A stretch of DNA of 64,000 nucleotides from Sphingobium amiense (GCF_003967075.1 NZ_AP018664.1:1116001-1180000), one strand, 5' to 3'; shown: positions 1-9,436, counted from the first letter of the stretch. The notes: generated by a model not told the origin, from the letters alone. Numbers and translations are program-made.

Positions 1-1
1 C

Positions 2-247
2 GCCGTCATCGTAGCGGTGACGGTCATGATGATCGCCGCCGATCCACTGGCGAACTTCATCGCGCGCAATCCGACCGTGGTGATGCTGGCCCTCGGCTTC
101 CTGCTGATGATCGGCGCGGTGCTGATCGCCGACGGCTTCGGCGTGCATGTGCCCAAGGGATATATCTACGCGGCGATGGCCTTTTCTACGCTGGTCGAGG
201 TGCTCAACATCTTCGCCCGCAAGGCGAAGGCGCGGAAGGGCGGCTAG
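2..247 (+). CDS. TerC family integral membrane protein, C-terminal fragment
   Basis: Only the last 81 codons are present; the frame is open to the left edge, so the start lies outside the window. The residues include a helix around [20 protein letters not shown] and the segment [18 protein letters not shown], which match the C-terminal end of TerC/YkoY-type membrane proteins (tellurium-resistance and metal-export family). A basic tail (KAKARK) would face the cytoplasm. The family is associated with Mn or other metal homeostasis; the exact substrate cannot be told from this fragment. It converges on the crotonase gene, with stop codons overlapping by 4 bp. Confidence 0.75.
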   Translation, partial: AVIVAVTVMMIAADPLANFIARNPTVVMLALGFLLMIGAVLIADGFGVHVPKGYIYAAMAFSTLVEVLNIFARKAKARKGG

Positions 248-1005
248 AAGTCCGGCCGCCGCTTTTCGCGGAAGGCCGCCACGCCCTCGGCAAAGTCGGG
301 CAGGGTGAAGGCGTCGCGAAACAGGGCCAGCGTCGTCGCGTCGTCATCCGCCTGCCCGTCGAGGATGCGCCGGACGATGGCCTTGGACGCACGGACGCTG
401 TGCTGCGCATTGGCGGCGATGGTGCGGGCGAGCGTGTCGGCGGCGGCGAGCGGATCGGGCGCGATCTCGTCGACAAGGCCGATGGCGAGCGCCTGATCGG
501 CGTCATGGAGCGTGCCGGTAAACAGGATGCGCTTGGCGCGCGCCGGGCCGACCAGATCGACCAGCAGCTTTGTGTCGAACAGCGAATAGACGATGCCGAG
601 CTTTGCCGGGGTAATGCCCAGCCGCGCGGCGGGCGCAGCGATCCGCAGGTCACAGGCGATGGCAAGCCCGCACCCGCCTCCCACGCAGTCGCCGTCGATG
701 GCGGCGATCACGGGCTTTTCTGCGTGGGCGAGCGCATATTGGCTGGCGCGGATCGCGGCCTGATTGGCGATGCGCCATTCTTCGTCGCCGGAGCAGGCGG
801 CGAACTCGTCTATGTCCGCCCCCGCACAGAACAGGCCGGGCGTCGCGGAAGCGAGGATGAGGACGCGCACGCCATCGTCCGCCATGGCCTCCTCGACCAG
901 CAGCGGCAGTTGCTGCCACATCGCCTGATTCATGGCGTTGCGCCGCTGCGGCCGGTCGATCAGCAGGCGGGCGACCGCGCCGTCCCGCTCAAGCCGCACC
1001 GTCAT
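244..1005 (-). CDS. Enoyl-CoA hydratase/isomerase (crotonase) family protein
   Basis: A 253-residue crotonase-fold protein. The oxyanion-hole segments are present: [10 protein letters not shown] (about residues 59-68) and [18 protein letters not shown] (about 102-119). At the two positions that hold the catalytic glutamates of mitochondrial enoyl-CoA hydratase (GGGCE and PE), this protein has Gly113 and Ala134. A classical hydratase reaction is therefore doubtful; another CoA-thioester isomerase, hydrolase or lyase activity of the superfamily is possible. The ATG overlaps the gph stop codon by 4 bp (ATGA), so it is probably translated from the gph transcript. Substrate unknown. Confidence 0.85.
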   Translation of the reverse strand: MTVRLERDGAVARLLIDRPQRRNAMNQAMWQQLPLLVEEAMADDGVRVLILASATPGLFCAGADIDEFAACSGDEEWRIANQAAIRASQYALAHAEKPVIAAIDGDCVGGGCGLAIACDLRIAAPAARLGITPAKLGIVYSLFDTKLLVDLVGPARAKRILFTGTLHDADQALAIGLVDEIAPDPLAAADTLARTIAANAQHSVRASKAIVRRILDGQADDDATTLALFRDAFTLPDFAEGVAAFREKRRPDF

Positions 1006-1670
1006 GACGGCCAGCGCTCCAGCATCGGCATCAGCTCATCGAAATGGTGGATCACCGCGTCGGCCTCCAGATTTTCGACCGGCCCGTCGAGGAAGCCGAA
1101 GCTGACGGCGATATTCGCGATGCCCGCATTTTTCGCTCCGGCGATGTCGTTGATCGTGTCGCCCAGAAACACCGTGCGCCCCCCGCCGGCGCGTTCGATC
1201 ATGGCGTGGATCGGCGCGGGGTCGGGCTTGGCGACACCCACCGTGTCACCGCCTACGATGCTGGCGAAGCGATCCGACAGCCCGAGCTGGTGCATCAGCG
1301 GTATGGTAAAGCGCTCCGCCTTGTTGGTGCAGATCGCCAGCCGCACGCCCCGCGCGTCGAGCGCGTCGAGCGCCTCGACAAGACCCGGATAGGGGACCGA
1401 ATGGAGCGCCAGATTCTGCTGATAATAATCGAGCAGGATCGGCAGCAGCATCTCCAGCAGCGCTGCGTCATAACCGCCCGAAGCGTCGAGCGCACGCTCT
1501 AGCATCACTTTCGCGCCTTTGCCGACGAAAGGGCGGATGTCGGCGACAGGAAAGGGCGCGCGTCCCACCGTGCCGATGGCGTGGTTTACGGCGGCGGCGA
1601 GGTCGCCGCTGGTGTCGATGAGCGTGCCGTCAAGGTCGAAGCCCACGATGTCGAAAGGGATGCTGGCCAT
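1002..1670 (-). CDS. gph: Phosphoglycolate phosphatase, HAD family
   Basis: A 222-residue HAD hydrolase that dephosphorylates 2-phosphoglycolate. HAD motif I is GFDLDGTLID (nucleophile Asp12, acid Asp14), motif II is in LAICTNK, motif III is the Lys of GVAKPDP, and motif IV is FLGDTINDI. The cap insert between motifs I and II is the type found in Gph. The frame stays open further upstream into glmU antisense sequence, but the ATG at 1670 gives the correct N-terminus (MASIPFDIVGFDLDG). Divergent from glmU with 85 bp between starts; followed by the crotonase with an ATGA overlap. Confidence 0.9.
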   Translation of the reverse strand: MASIPFDIVGFDLDGTLIDTSGDLAAAVNHAIGTVGRAPFPVADIRPFVGKGAKVMLERALDASGGYDAALLEMLLPILLDYYQQNLALHSVPYPGLVEALDALDARGVRLAICTNKAERFTIPLMHQLGLSDRFASIVGGDTVGVAKPDPAPIHAMIERAGGGRTVFLGDTINDIAGAKNAGIANIAVSFGFLDGPVENLEADAVIHHFDELMPMLERWPS

Positions 1671-1755
1671 GGGCTGCCCATGCCGCGATCCCGGTGGCAA
1701 TGGCAAGGCAAACATGGCACAGAGCGCGCAGTTCTGACCATCCCGAGGTATCGTC

Positions 1756-3111
1756 GTGACCGCCCACCGCCCGCTTGCCGTCATCATCCTTGCCGCGGGG
1801 CAGGGCACGCGGATGAAGTCGGGCCTTCACAAGGTGCTGCATCCCGTGGCGGGCCGCCCGATGCTGCTGCACCTGCTGGCGAGCGTCGGCACGCTGGAGC
1901 CGGAGCGGCAGGTGGTGGTCGTCGGCGCAGGCCGCGATCAGGTGGAGCGGGCGGTCGCGGGCACCGGCGCGGTGATCGCGGTGCAGGACCGGCAACTGGG
2001 CACGGGGCATGCCGTCGCGCAGGCGCATGATGCGCTGGCGGGCTTTGCGGGCGATGTGCTGATCCTCTACGGCGACGTGCCGCTGGTGCGTCCCGAAACC
2101 ATGCGCGCGATGCTGGATCGGCTGAGCCGGGGCGACGAGCCGCGCGCAGTGGTGCTGGGCTTCCGCCCCGACGATGCCGCCGCCTATGGCCGCGTCGTCG
2201 CGGACGGGCAGGGCATCATCGAAAAGATGGTGGAATATAAGGACGCGAGCGAGGCCGAGCGCGCCGTCACCCTGTGCAACAGCGGCCTGATGGCGGTGCG
2301 CTCGACCGACCTGTTCGTGCTGCTCGACCGCATCGGCAACGACAATGCGGCGGGTGAATATTATCTCCCCGATATCGTGATGCTGCCCGGCGGCCAGAGC
2401 GCGGTGATCGAGACCGAGGCGTGGGAAGTCGCGGGCGTCAACAGCCGCATCGAACTGGCCGGGGTGGAGGCGATGTGGCAGGCGCGTCGCAGGCTCGACG
2501 CGATGCGCGAGGGCGTGACGCTGATCGCGCCGGACACCGTGTTTTTCAGCCACGATACCGTGCTGGGCCGCGACGTCGTAGTGGAGCCGAACGTGGTGTT
2601 CGGTCCCGGCGTCACTGTTTCCGACGATGTGACGATCCACGCCTTCTCCCATCTGGAAGGCGCAAGGATCGAGAGCGGCGCGGAGATCGGTCCATACGCC
2701 CGGCTGCGTCCCGGCGCGGAGATCGGCCGCAAGGCCAAGGTCGGCAATTTCGTCGAAGTGAAGAAATCCCGACTGGAGGAAGGGGCGAAGGCCAATCACC
2801 TTTCCTACATCGGCGACGCGCATGTGGGCGCTGGCGCGAATATCGGTGCGGGCACGATCACCTGCAATTATGACGGCTTCCTCAAATATCGCACGGAAAT
2901 CGGCGCGGGCGCCTTCATCGGCTCGAACAGCGCGCTGGTCGCTCCGGCGAGTATCGGCGCAGGCGCGATTGTGGCGGCGGGCAGCGTGGTGACCAAGCCG
3001 GTCGAGGCGGACGCGCTCTGCCTCGTGCGGCCGGAGCAGGTGGAAAAGCCCGGCTGGGCCGCGCGGTTCCGCGAGACGATGAAAGCGAAAAAGGCCGCCG
3101 CGAAAGCATGA
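1756..3111 (+). CDS. glmU: Bifunctional N-acetylglucosamine-1-phosphate uridyltransferase / glucosamine-1-phosphate acetyltransferase
   Basis: A 451-residue protein of normal family length that makes UDP-GlcNAc for peptidoglycan in the cytoplasm. The N-terminal pyrophosphorylase domain carries LAAGQGTRMKSGLHKVLH (residues 12-29) and LYGDVPL. The C-terminal left-handed beta-helix has hexapeptide repeats and NHLSYIGDAHVG, whose His348 aligns with the acetyltransferase catalytic base. The start is GTG at 1756, preceded by a GAGG ribosome-binding site at 1744-1747. The last codons overlap the start of the metallophosphoesterase (ATGA). With glmS nearby, two steps of UDP-GlcNAc synthesis are encoded within 4 kb. 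Confidence 0.97.
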   Translation: MTAHRPLAVIILAAGQGTRMKSGLHKVLHPVAGRPMLLHLLASVGTLEPERQVVVVGAGRDQVERAVAGTGAVIAVQDRQLGTGHAVAQAHDALAGFAGDVLILYGDVPLVRPETMRAMLDRLSRGDEPRAVVLGFRPDDAAAYGRVVADGQGIIEKMVEYKDASEAERAVTLCNSGLMAVRSTDLFVLLDRIGNDNAAGEYYLPDIVMLPGGQSAVIETEAWEVAGVNSRIELAGVEAMWQARRRLDAMREGVTLIAPDTVFFSHDTVLGRDVVVEPNVVFGPGVTVSDDVTIHAFSHLEGARIESGAEIGPYARLRPGAEIGRKAKVGNFVEVKKSRLEEGAKANHLSYIGDAHVGAGANIGAGTITCNYDGFLKYRTEIGAGAFIGSNSALVAPASIGAGAIVAAGSVVTKPVEADALCLVRPEQVEKPGWAARFRETMKAKKAAAKA

Positions 3112-3971
3112 GCTTCCTTCGCCGTCATCCCTGGCTGACGGGGCTGCTATGTCTGCTGCTCGCGATCCCGGCATTCCTCGGCTGGCTGATCTTCAATGCG
3201 AGGGCGATGCCGATGGTGCGCCGCGCCGAAGTCGCGCTGCCCTTCCCGGAGGGCGCGCCGCGCAGGCCCGTGACCGTTGCGCTGATGACCGACACGCACA
3301 TGTCCGGCCCGGACAACAGCCCGGAGCGGATGGCGCGCATTGTGGCGCAGATCAACGCGCTCAAACCCGACCTCATCCTGCTGGGCGGCGATTATATGGG
3401 CGATGGGAAGGGCGCAGCCACTTATGGCGCGTTCGCCAGCATCGAACCGTTCGCAAAGCTGCGCGCGCCGCTGGGCGTGGTGGCCGTGCTCGGCAATCAT
3501 GACGCCAAAAGCCGCAAGAATCGCTGGCCCTTCAGCGACAGCGAATGGACGGAGAAATTCGCGTCGCTCGGCATCACCCTGCTTCAGAACGGCGCGGTGC
3601 GACGCGGGCCTCTGGCGATTGGCGGCCTCAAAGACCCCTATACAAGGTGGCCCGACATCGACGCGACGATGGCGGCGATGGAGAAGGTCGGCGGCGCGCC
3701 GGTCGTGCTGGCGCATGGGCCGGATATTTTTCCGCCGCTGCCCGACCGGCCGCTGCTGACGCTGGTGGGGCACACCCATTGCGGACAGATCGCCTTCCCC
3801 TTCTGGGGCGTCACCTACGTGCCGTCGAAATATGGGACGCGCTACGCCTGCGGCATCTATCGCGAAGGCGGCAAGACGCTGATCGTCTCCGGCGGCGTCG
3901 GCACCAGCGGCGTGCCGTTCCGGATGCTCGCGCCGCCCGACATCTGGCTGGTAACAATCCGCCCTCTATGA
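3108..3971 (+). CDS. Membrane-anchored metallophosphoesterase (YaeI-like)
   Basis: A 287-residue calcineurin-like phosphoesterase with one N-terminal membrane helix (about residues 9-29). The metal-binding motifs occur in order: TDTHMS (Asp62, His64), GGDYMGD, GNHD, AHGPD and GHTHCGQ. It resembles YaeI/LpxH-related enzymes, which hydrolyse phosphodiester or pyrophosphate bonds. The anchor suggests the catalytic domain acts at or across the inner membrane. The start overlaps the glmU stop by 4 bp, so translation is probably coupled. The substrate cannot be assigned. Confidence 0.88.
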   Translation: MSFLRRHPWLTGLLCLLLAIPAFLGWLIFNARAMPMVRRAEVALPFPEGAPRRPVTVALMTDTHMSGPDNSPERMARIVAQINALKPDLILLGGDYMGDGKGAATYGAFASIEPFAKLRAPLGVVAVLGNHDAKSRKNRWPFSDSEWTEKFASLGITLLQNGAVRRGPLAIGGLKDPYTRWPDIDATMAAMEKVGGAPVVLAHGPDIFPPLPDRPLLTLVGHTHCGQIAFPFWGVTYVPSKYGTRYACGIYREGGKTLIVSGGVGTSGVPFRMLAPPDIWLVTIRPL

Positions 3972-4015
3972 CGGTTTTTTCATGCACAGCCCATGGCGCG
4001 GCGGCGGAAGCATCA

Positions 4016-4044
4016 TTAATGGCATGATAAAGCGCGGCTATAGA
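4016..4044 (+). promoter_or_regulatory. Possible glmS promoter
   Basis: A TATAGA hexamer at 4039-4044 lies 17 bp downstream of a weak -35-like TTAATG at 4016-4021. It would give a leader of about 26 nt before the glmS ATG. This is a pattern match only; the -35 is poor. Confidence 0.3.
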
Positions 4045-4076
4045 GACACGCTTCCATACGGACGGGACTTTCCTTC

Positions 4077-5900
4077 ATGTGCGGCATTATCGGGATTATC
4101 GGCAAGGATGACGTGGCGGACCGGCTGGTCGACGGTCTCAAGCGCCTCGAATATCGCGGATACGACAGCGCGGGCGTGGCGACGATCCATGACGGCGCGA
4201 TCGAACGCCGCCGGGCCGAGGGGAAGCTCAGCAATCTTGTGAAGGAACTCGCTGCCGAGCCGCTGCCCGGCACCACCGGCATCGCGCATACCCGCTGGGC
4301 GACGCACGGTGCGCCCACGACCACCAATGCGCATCCCCATGCGACGCGCGAGGTCGCGCTGGTCCACAATGGCATCATCGAGAATTTCAAGCCGCTGCGT
4401 GAGGAACTGATCGCGCGGGGCCGCATCTTCGACAGCCAGACCGACACGGAGGTCGTCGCCCACCTCGTCAGCGAGAAGGTGGAGCAGGGCGCGTCCCCGG
4501 TCGAGGCCGTGCGCGACGTGCTGCCGCGCCTGCATGGCGCCTTCGCGCTCGCCATCGCCTTCCGCAGCCATCCCGATCTGTTGATCGGCGCCCGGCTCGG
4601 GTCGCCGCTGGTGGTGGGCTATGGGGAGGGCGAGACCTTTCTCGGGTCGGACGCGCTGGCGCTCGCCCCTCTGACGCAGAGGATCGCCTATCTGGAAGAA
4701 GGTGACTGGGTCGTCATCACCAAGGACGGCGCGGAGATTTTCGACAGGGACAACAACCCTGTCGAGCGCCCCGTGACCATCAGCGGCGTGTCCGGCGCGA
4801 TGATCGACAAGGGCAATCATCGCCACTTCATGCAGAAGGAAATCTACGAGCAGCCGGTGGTCGTCGCCCAGACGCTCAAGGCCTATCTGCAGCGGATGGA
4901 CGACCGCGTGTCGCTGCCGATCCCGGACTTCGACCTGTCGGCGATCCGCCGCGTCACCATCGTCGCGTGCGGCACCAGCTATTATGCCGGGATGGTCGCA
5001 AAATACTGGTTCGAACAGTTCGCGCGCGTGCCCGTCGACATCGACGTGGCCAGCGAATTCCGTTACCGCGCGCCGGTGATGGAGGATGGCGGGCTGATGA
5101 TCGTCATCAGCCAGTCGGGCGAGACCGCCGACACGCTCGCCGCGCTGCGCCATGCGCGCGAGGAGGGGCAGAAGATCGCCGCCGTCGTCAACGTGCCGAC
5201 CAGCACCATGGCGCGGGAAGCGGACCTGCTGCTTCCCACCAACGCCGGGCCGGAGATCGGCGTCGCATCGACCAAGGCCTTCACCTGCCAGCTCGCGGTG
5301 CTGGCCGCCTTCGCCGCCAACCTTGCCCGCGCCAAGGGGCGGCTCGACGCGAAGGCGGAGAAGGAACTGGTCCGCCACCTCGCCGAAGCCCCGGCCGCGA
5401 TCAACGGCGCGCTCGCCTACGACGAGGCGATTGAGGCGATGGCGCATCACATCGTGCCTGCGCGCGACGTGCTCTATCTGGGGCGCGGCACCGACTATCC
5501 GCTGGCGTTGGAAGGGGCGCTCAAGCTCAAGGAAATCAGTTACATCCACGCCGAAGGCTATGCCGCGGGCGAGATGAAGCATGGCCCCATCGCCCTGATC
5601 GACGAACTGGTGCCGGTGATCGTGATCGCGCCGTCAGGCCCGCTGTTCGAAAAGACCGTCAGCAACATGCAGGAAGTGCAGGCGCGCGGCGGCAAGGTGG
5701 TGCTGATCTCCGACTATGACGGGGTGCAGGCGGCGGGCGAGGGGTGCCTCGCCACCATCACCATGCCCAAGGTCCACCCGCTGATCGCGCCGATGGTCTA
5801 TGCCGTGCCGGTGCAGTTGCTGGCGTACCATGTCGCGGTGCTGAAGGGCACGGACGTGGACCAGCCGAGGAATCTGGCGAAGTCTGTGACGGTGGAGTGA
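4077..5900 (+). CDS. glmS: Glutamine--fructose-6-phosphate aminotransferase (isomerizing)
   Basis: A 607-residue enzyme that converts fructose-6-phosphate and glutamine to glucosamine-6-phosphate, the first step of amino-sugar synthesis. The N-terminal class II glutamine amidotransferase domain starts MCGIIGIIG, where Cys2 becomes the N-terminal nucleophile, and includes EYRGYDSAG. Two SIS sugar-isomerase domains follow (CGTSYYAG, ISQSGETADT). The C-terminus KSVTVE matches the family. It has about 105 bp of upstream non-coding sequence, so it is probably transcribed separately from glmU. No glmS ribozyme was recognised. Confidence 0.98.
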   Translation: MCGIIGIIGKDDVADRLVDGLKRLEYRGYDSAGVATIHDGAIERRRAEGKLSNLVKELAAEPLPGTTGIAHTRWATHGAPTTTNAHPHATREVALVHNGIIENFKPLREELIARGRIFDSQTDTEVVAHLVSEKVEQGASPVEAVRDVLPRLHGAFALAIAFRSHPDLLIGARLGSPLVVGYGEGETFLGSDALALAPLTQRIAYLEEGDWVVITKDGAEIFDRDNNPVERPVTISGVSGAMIDKGNHRHFMQKEIYEQPVVVAQTLKAYLQRMDDRVSLPIPDFDLSAIRRVTIVACGTSYYAGMVAKYWFEQFARVPVDIDVASEFRYRAPVMEDGGLMIVISQSGETADTLAALRHAREEGQKIAAVVNVPTSTMAREADLLLPTNAGPEIGVASTKAFTCQLAVLAAFAANLARAKGRLDAKAEKELVRHLAEAPAAINGALAYDEAIEAMAHHIVPARDVLYLGRGTDYPLALEGALKLKEISYIHAEGYAAGEMKHGPIALIDELVPVIVIAPSGPLFEKTVSNMQEVQARGGKVVLISDYDGVQAAGEGCLATITMPKVHPLIAPMVYAVPVQLLAYHVAVLKGTDVDQPRNLAKSVTVE

Positions 5901-5967
5901 GGCGCGAGAACGGTTTCGTTGCGACCGGTAGCCGAGGTCAACAAATTTCGCCTTTTGAAGCAGCGAA

Positions 5968-6411
5968 TTAGCGATCGTCTCCGACTTGCAAGGACAGCAT
6001 AGGGTCCGAAACGGATGCAACCGGTAGCGGATAGCTGGCCCAAACTACCTGCCCCTCTTGTGCCCGCTTAGAAAAATATACGACCCACCGATCGCCCGGC
6101 CGAGGCGGAACATATCCTTCATCGCAAGCAGAAGATCCCCAGCCGCGATCAAAACTGACTGTATCCGCTCCATAAGACCCACGCACTACGCGATCTATTG
6201 TTGCGGTGGCGATCCATGGATGGGCATCTGCGAAAGGTTGGCGGATAAATTTTGTCGTTTTGATTGTGACCAAGGCAGCGCTCGAGATCGCGCCTGACCT
6301 GTAGCCATCTTTCAATTTTTCTTCCGGAGATCGGACAACGCGACAAGCATCGCCCGATGTTGCGATGGCAAGTGCCGGTAACGAAACAAGAGCAAAAAGA
6401 GCACGCATCAT
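5968..6411 (-). CDS. Small secreted protein of unknown function
   Basis: A 147-residue protein with an N-terminal signal peptide (MMRALFALVSLPALAIATSG) followed by ACRVVRSPEEKLKDG. Two cysteines (in DACRV and SSACDEG) could form a disulphide. The spacing ATIDRVVRGSYGADTVSFDRGWGSSACDEGYVPPR, given here only for orientation near residues 70-105, looks like a small beta-rich exported domain. The gene and its flanks are visibly less GC-rich than neighbouring genes, and it has no partner in the window. Acquisition by transfer is possible. No function is assigned; it starts at 6411, or at 6408 with the second Met. Confidence 0.6.
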   Translation of the reverse strand: MMRALFALVSLPALAIATSGDACRVVRSPEEKLKDGYRSGAISSAALVTIKTTKFIRQPFADAHPWIATATIDRVVRGSYGADTVSFDRGWGSSACDEGYVPPRPGDRWVVYFSKRAQEGQVVWASYPLPVASVSDPMLSLQVGDDR

Positions 6412-6492
6412 AAACCTCAGGCTCGCAGTCCGATGGTCCGCCTTGGCTTATGTTTCGTCTAAATGCGGCTCGTTCGCAATCCACGCATCCGT

Positions 6493-8130
6493 TCACCCGC
6501 CCCCCGGCGAATTATGCCCGCCCGCCGGCACCGGGCCTCCGCTCGGCGCGTGGCCGTGGTCGGGGTTGCTGTCCCAGTCGATATGGTAGAGGTCGAAGCG
6601 GCGGTCGCGAAGGTTGCGGACGGTGCCTTCGGCGCGCGCCCAGCTCAGGTCCGCGAGGTTCACGTCCGCCATCGTCAGCGTCTCGACATTCTCGGTCGAT
6701 TCCGCCGCGATCCCGTCCCGCGCGAAGGGCAGGTCGCACGGGGTCAGGATCGCGCTTTGGGCGTATTGGATGTCCATATTGTCGACGTTGGGCAGATTGC
6801 CGACATTGCCGGACATGACGACATAGCACTGGTTCTCGATGGCGCGGGCCTGCGCGCAGTAGCGCACGCGCATGTAGCCGAGGCGAGAGTCGGTGCAGAA
6901 GGGCACGAAGATGATGCGCGCGCCCTGATCGACCAGCCGCCGCGCCAGTTCGGGAAATTCGCTGTCGTAGCAGATGAGGACGCCGATGGGGCCGCAGTCG
7001 GTCTGGATGACGTCGAGCGCGTCGCCGCCCTTGATGTTCCACCAGAAGGCTTCGTTGGGCGTCGGGTGGATCTTCTCCTGCGTATGCACCGATCCGTCGC
7101 GCAGGGCGACATAGGCGATGTTCTGGATGTCGCCATCGTCGGCGCGGGTAGGGTGGGAGCCGCCGATGATGTTGATATTATATTCCAGCGCCATCCGCGT
7201 CAGTTCCTTCGTCAGGCGCGGGGTGTAGCCGGTCAGCTTGTCGATGGCCTCGACCGGCGACAGCTTCTTCTGCTCGAAGGAGAGGAGGGGGAGGGTGAAA
7301 AGCTCCGGGAAAACGATGAAGTCGGAGCGATAATCGGCCGCGACATCGACGAAATATTCGATGTTGCGGATGAATTCGTCGAAGTCCTGCACCGCGCGCG
7401 CCTGAAGCTGGCAGGTGGCGAGGCGGACGCTTTCCACGCCGCGCGGCACCCGCATTTCGGGGGCTTCGTCCGGGTCGACATAGGGGTTGCGCCAGACGAG
7501 GTGAGCGGCGTGTCCGTCCGACTGCCTGTCTTCGGGTAGATAGTTTTCGAGGACGCCCAGCGGCTCGAACTGGTTCTTGAGCTGGAAGCTGATGACCTGA
7601 TCGCGCAGCTTGCCCTGGATCACCTTGTCCAGATAATCCTGAGGACTGCCCGCGCGCCGCTTGGCCCGTGCGTAACCCGGCATCCGGCCTGCAATGACGA
7701 TGCCGTGCAGGTCCAGTTCCTCGGCCAGTTCCTTTCGCTCATCATAGAGCCGCTGGCCGATGCGGAGACCGCGCAGCTTGGGATCGACCGCCATCTCATA
7801 GCCGTAAAGCCACTCGCCCGCCGCGCTGTGCCGCGTGCCGAAGCCGTTGGCGGTGATCTCCTCCCAGTCATGATGGGAAAAGGCCATGCCCTTGCTGACC
7901 CGCATCGTCGCGCAATAGCCCACGACCCGCCCGTCATAGAGCGCCACGAAACAGCCGCCGGGGAAATTGTTGATCTGGCCCCGGATTGTCGCCAGCGAAT
8001 AGTTGGGCATGCCGGGATAGGCGCGGGCGATCAGCCGCTGGATGCCGCGCGCATCGGCGGGCGTCGCGGCGCGGGTTTCGAGGCGCTTCTTACCGGTGGT
8101 CGTCATCAGGCGTTCCGCTGTTGCTGTCAT
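6493..8130 (-). CDS. GNAT acetyltransferase-nitrilase (carbon-nitrogen hydrolase) fusion
   Basis: A 545-residue two-domain protein. Residues about 15-165 form a GNAT domain (DPKLRGLRIGQRLYDER is the acetyl-CoA loop). Residues about 235-530 form a nitrilase-superfamily domain with the full triad: Glu276 (VFPELF), Lys353 (EKIHPT) and Cys387 (LICYDSEFPE). The same architecture is known from Bacillus YhcX. It probably couples acyl transfer and amide hydrolysis, substrate unknown. The ATG at 8130 is used here; an ATG at 8106 has a better upstream purine stretch and is a real alternative. The icd terminator ends just upstream, so the gene must have its own promoter or rely on readthrough. Confidence 0.88.
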   Translation of the reverse strand: MTATAERLMTTTGKKRLETRAATPADARGIQRLIARAYPGMPNYSLATIRGQINNFPGGCFVALYDGRVVGYCATMRVSKGMAFSHHDWEEITANGFGTRHSAAGEWLYGYEMAVDPKLRGLRIGQRLYDERKELAEELDLHGIVIAGRMPGYARAKRRAGSPQDYLDKVIQGKLRDQVISFQLKNQFEPLGVLENYLPEDRQSDGHAAHLVWRNPYVDPDEAPEMRVPRGVESVRLATCQLQARAVQDFDEFIRNIEYFVDVAADYRSDFIVFPELFTLPLLSFEQKKLSPVEAIDKLTGYTPRLTKELTRMALEYNINIIGGSHPTRADDGDIQNIAYVALRDGSVHTQEKIHPTPNEAFWWNIKGGDALDVIQTDCGPIGVLICYDSEFPELARRLVDQGARIIFVPFCTDSRLGYMRVRYCAQARAIENQCYVVMSGNVGNLPNVDNMDIQYAQSAILTPCDLPFARDGIAAESTENVETLTMADVNLADLSWARAEGTVRNLRDRRFDLYHIDWDSNPDHGHAPSGGPVPAGGHNSPGGG

Positions 8131-8140
8131 GGTCGGGGAC

Positions 8141-8175
8141 AAGAAAAAGGCGGCGCCGGATGGTCCGGCGCCGCC
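8141..8175 (-). terminator. Rho-independent terminator of icd
   Basis: On the minus strand, a perfect 12-bp stem (GGCGGCGCCGGA with TCCGGCGCCGCC, 8149-8160 and 8164-8175) with a 3-nt loop is followed by TTTTTCTT. It lies 38 bp past the icd stop. Confidence 0.9.
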
Positions 8176-8212
8176 TCGTTCCGTTAGCGTATTGAAACCG
8201 CGCGGACCGCGA

Positions 8213-9436
8213 TCAGTTCCATTTGCCCATTTCGGCTTCGAGATTGACGCGGATCGCCTCGAAGAACTGTTCGGTGGTCATCCATGCCTGTTCCGGGCCG
8301 ATCAGCAGCGCCAGATCCTTGGTCATCGCGCCGCTCTCGACGGTCTGGATGCAGACCTTTTCCAGCGTTTCGGCAAAGCGCACGACATCGGGCGTCTCGT
8401 CGAACTTGCCGCGGAACTTGAGGCCGCCGGTCCAGGCGAAGATCGACGCGATTGGGTTGGTCGATGTCGCCTTGCCCTGCTGGTGCTGGCGATAGTGGCG
8501 GGTGACGGTGCCGTGCGCCGCTTCGGCCTCGACGGTCTTGCCGTCAGGCGAGAGGAGGACCGAAGTCATGAGGCCGAGGCTGCCGAAGCCCTGCGCCACC
8601 TGATCCGACTGGACGTCGCCATCATAGTTTTTGCACGCCCAGACGAACTCGCCGCTCCACTTGAGCGCGGAGGCGACCATATCGTCGATCAGGCGGTGTT
8701 CGTAGACGATGCCGGCGTCCTTGAACTTCTGCGCGAAGCCTTCGCTGTCGAACACTTCCTGGAACAGATCCTTGAACCGGCCGTCATAGGCCTTGAGGAT
8801 GGTGTTCTTGGTCGACAGATAGACCGGCCATTTGAGGTTGAGGCCGTAGTTGAACGAGGCGCGGGCGAAATCGCGGATCGAATCGTCGAGGTTGTACATC
8901 GCCATCGCGACGCCCGATCCGGGGAAGTTGAACACTTCGCGGTCGATCGTCTCGCCATTCTCGCCTTCGAAGACGAGGCGCAGCTTGCCCGCGCCCGGCA
9001 CGCGGAAGTCCGTCGCGCGATACTGGTCGCCAAAGGCGTGGCGGCCGACGACAATGGGCTTGGTCCAGCCGGGGATCAGGCGCGGCACGTTGGAAATGAC
9101 GATGGGTTCGCGGAAGACGACGCCGCCCAGAATGTTGCGGATCGTGCCGTTGGGCGATTTCCACATTTCCTTGAGGTTGAATTCCTCGACGCGGGCTTCG
9201 TCGGGGGTGATGGTCGCGCATTTCACGCCGACGCCATATTGCTTGATCGCGTTGGCGGAATCGATGGTGATCTGGTCGTTGGTTTCGTCGCGCTTTTCGA
9301 CGCTGAGGTCGTAATATTTGAGGTCGATGTCGAGATAGGGGAGGATCAGGCGTTCACGAATCCATTCCCAGATGATGCGGGTCATTTCATCGCCGTCGAT
9401 TTCCACGACCGGGTTTTTCACCTTGATCTTCGCCAT
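8213..9436 (-). CDS. icd: NADP-dependent isocitrate dehydrogenase (homodimeric, eukaryote-like type)
   Basis: A 407-residue TCA-cycle enzyme that oxidatively decarboxylates isocitrate to 2-oxoglutarate. The N-terminus [23 protein letters not shown] and the segment [14 protein letters not shown] are typical of the subfamily shared with mitochondrial IDH, and the length is standard. The start at 9436 is set by homology, although the frame remains open upstream; an ACAGG lies just before it. It is monocistronic, with a strong terminator after it and a candidate promoter at 9477-9505. Divergent from psd. Confidence 0.96.
   Translation of the reverse strand: MAKIKVKNPVVEIDGDEMTRIIWEWIRERLILPYLDIDLKYYDLSVEKRDETNDQITIDSANAIKQYGVGVKCATITPDEARVEEFNLKEMWKSPNGTIRNILGGVVFREPIVISNVPRLIPGWTKPIVVGRHAFGDQYRATDFRVPGAGKLRLVFEGENGETIDREVFNFPGSGVAMAMYNLDDSIRDFARASFNYGLNLKWPVYLSTKNTILKAYDGRFKDLFQEVFDSEGFAQKFKDAGIVYEHRLIDDMVASALKWSGEFVWACKNYDGDVQSDQVAQGFGSLGLMTSVLLSPDGKTVEAEAAHGTVTRHYRQHQQGKATSTNPIASIFAWTGGLKFRGKFDETPDVVRFAETLEKVCIQTVESGAMTKDLALLIGPEQAWMTTEQFFEAIRVNLEAEMGKWN

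Noticed and set aside
4040..4076. glmS ribozyme or riboswitch
   Set aside because: The leader is too short and contains none of the ribozyme core.
4038..5582. 514-codon antisense open frame in glmS
   Set aside because: No recognisable domain; it mirrors a highly conserved gene.
6149..6496. 115-codon open frame overlapping the small secreted protein gene
   Set aside because: Cys- and Arg-rich, no signal or domain; the overlapping frame has a signal peptide and a plausible mature domain.
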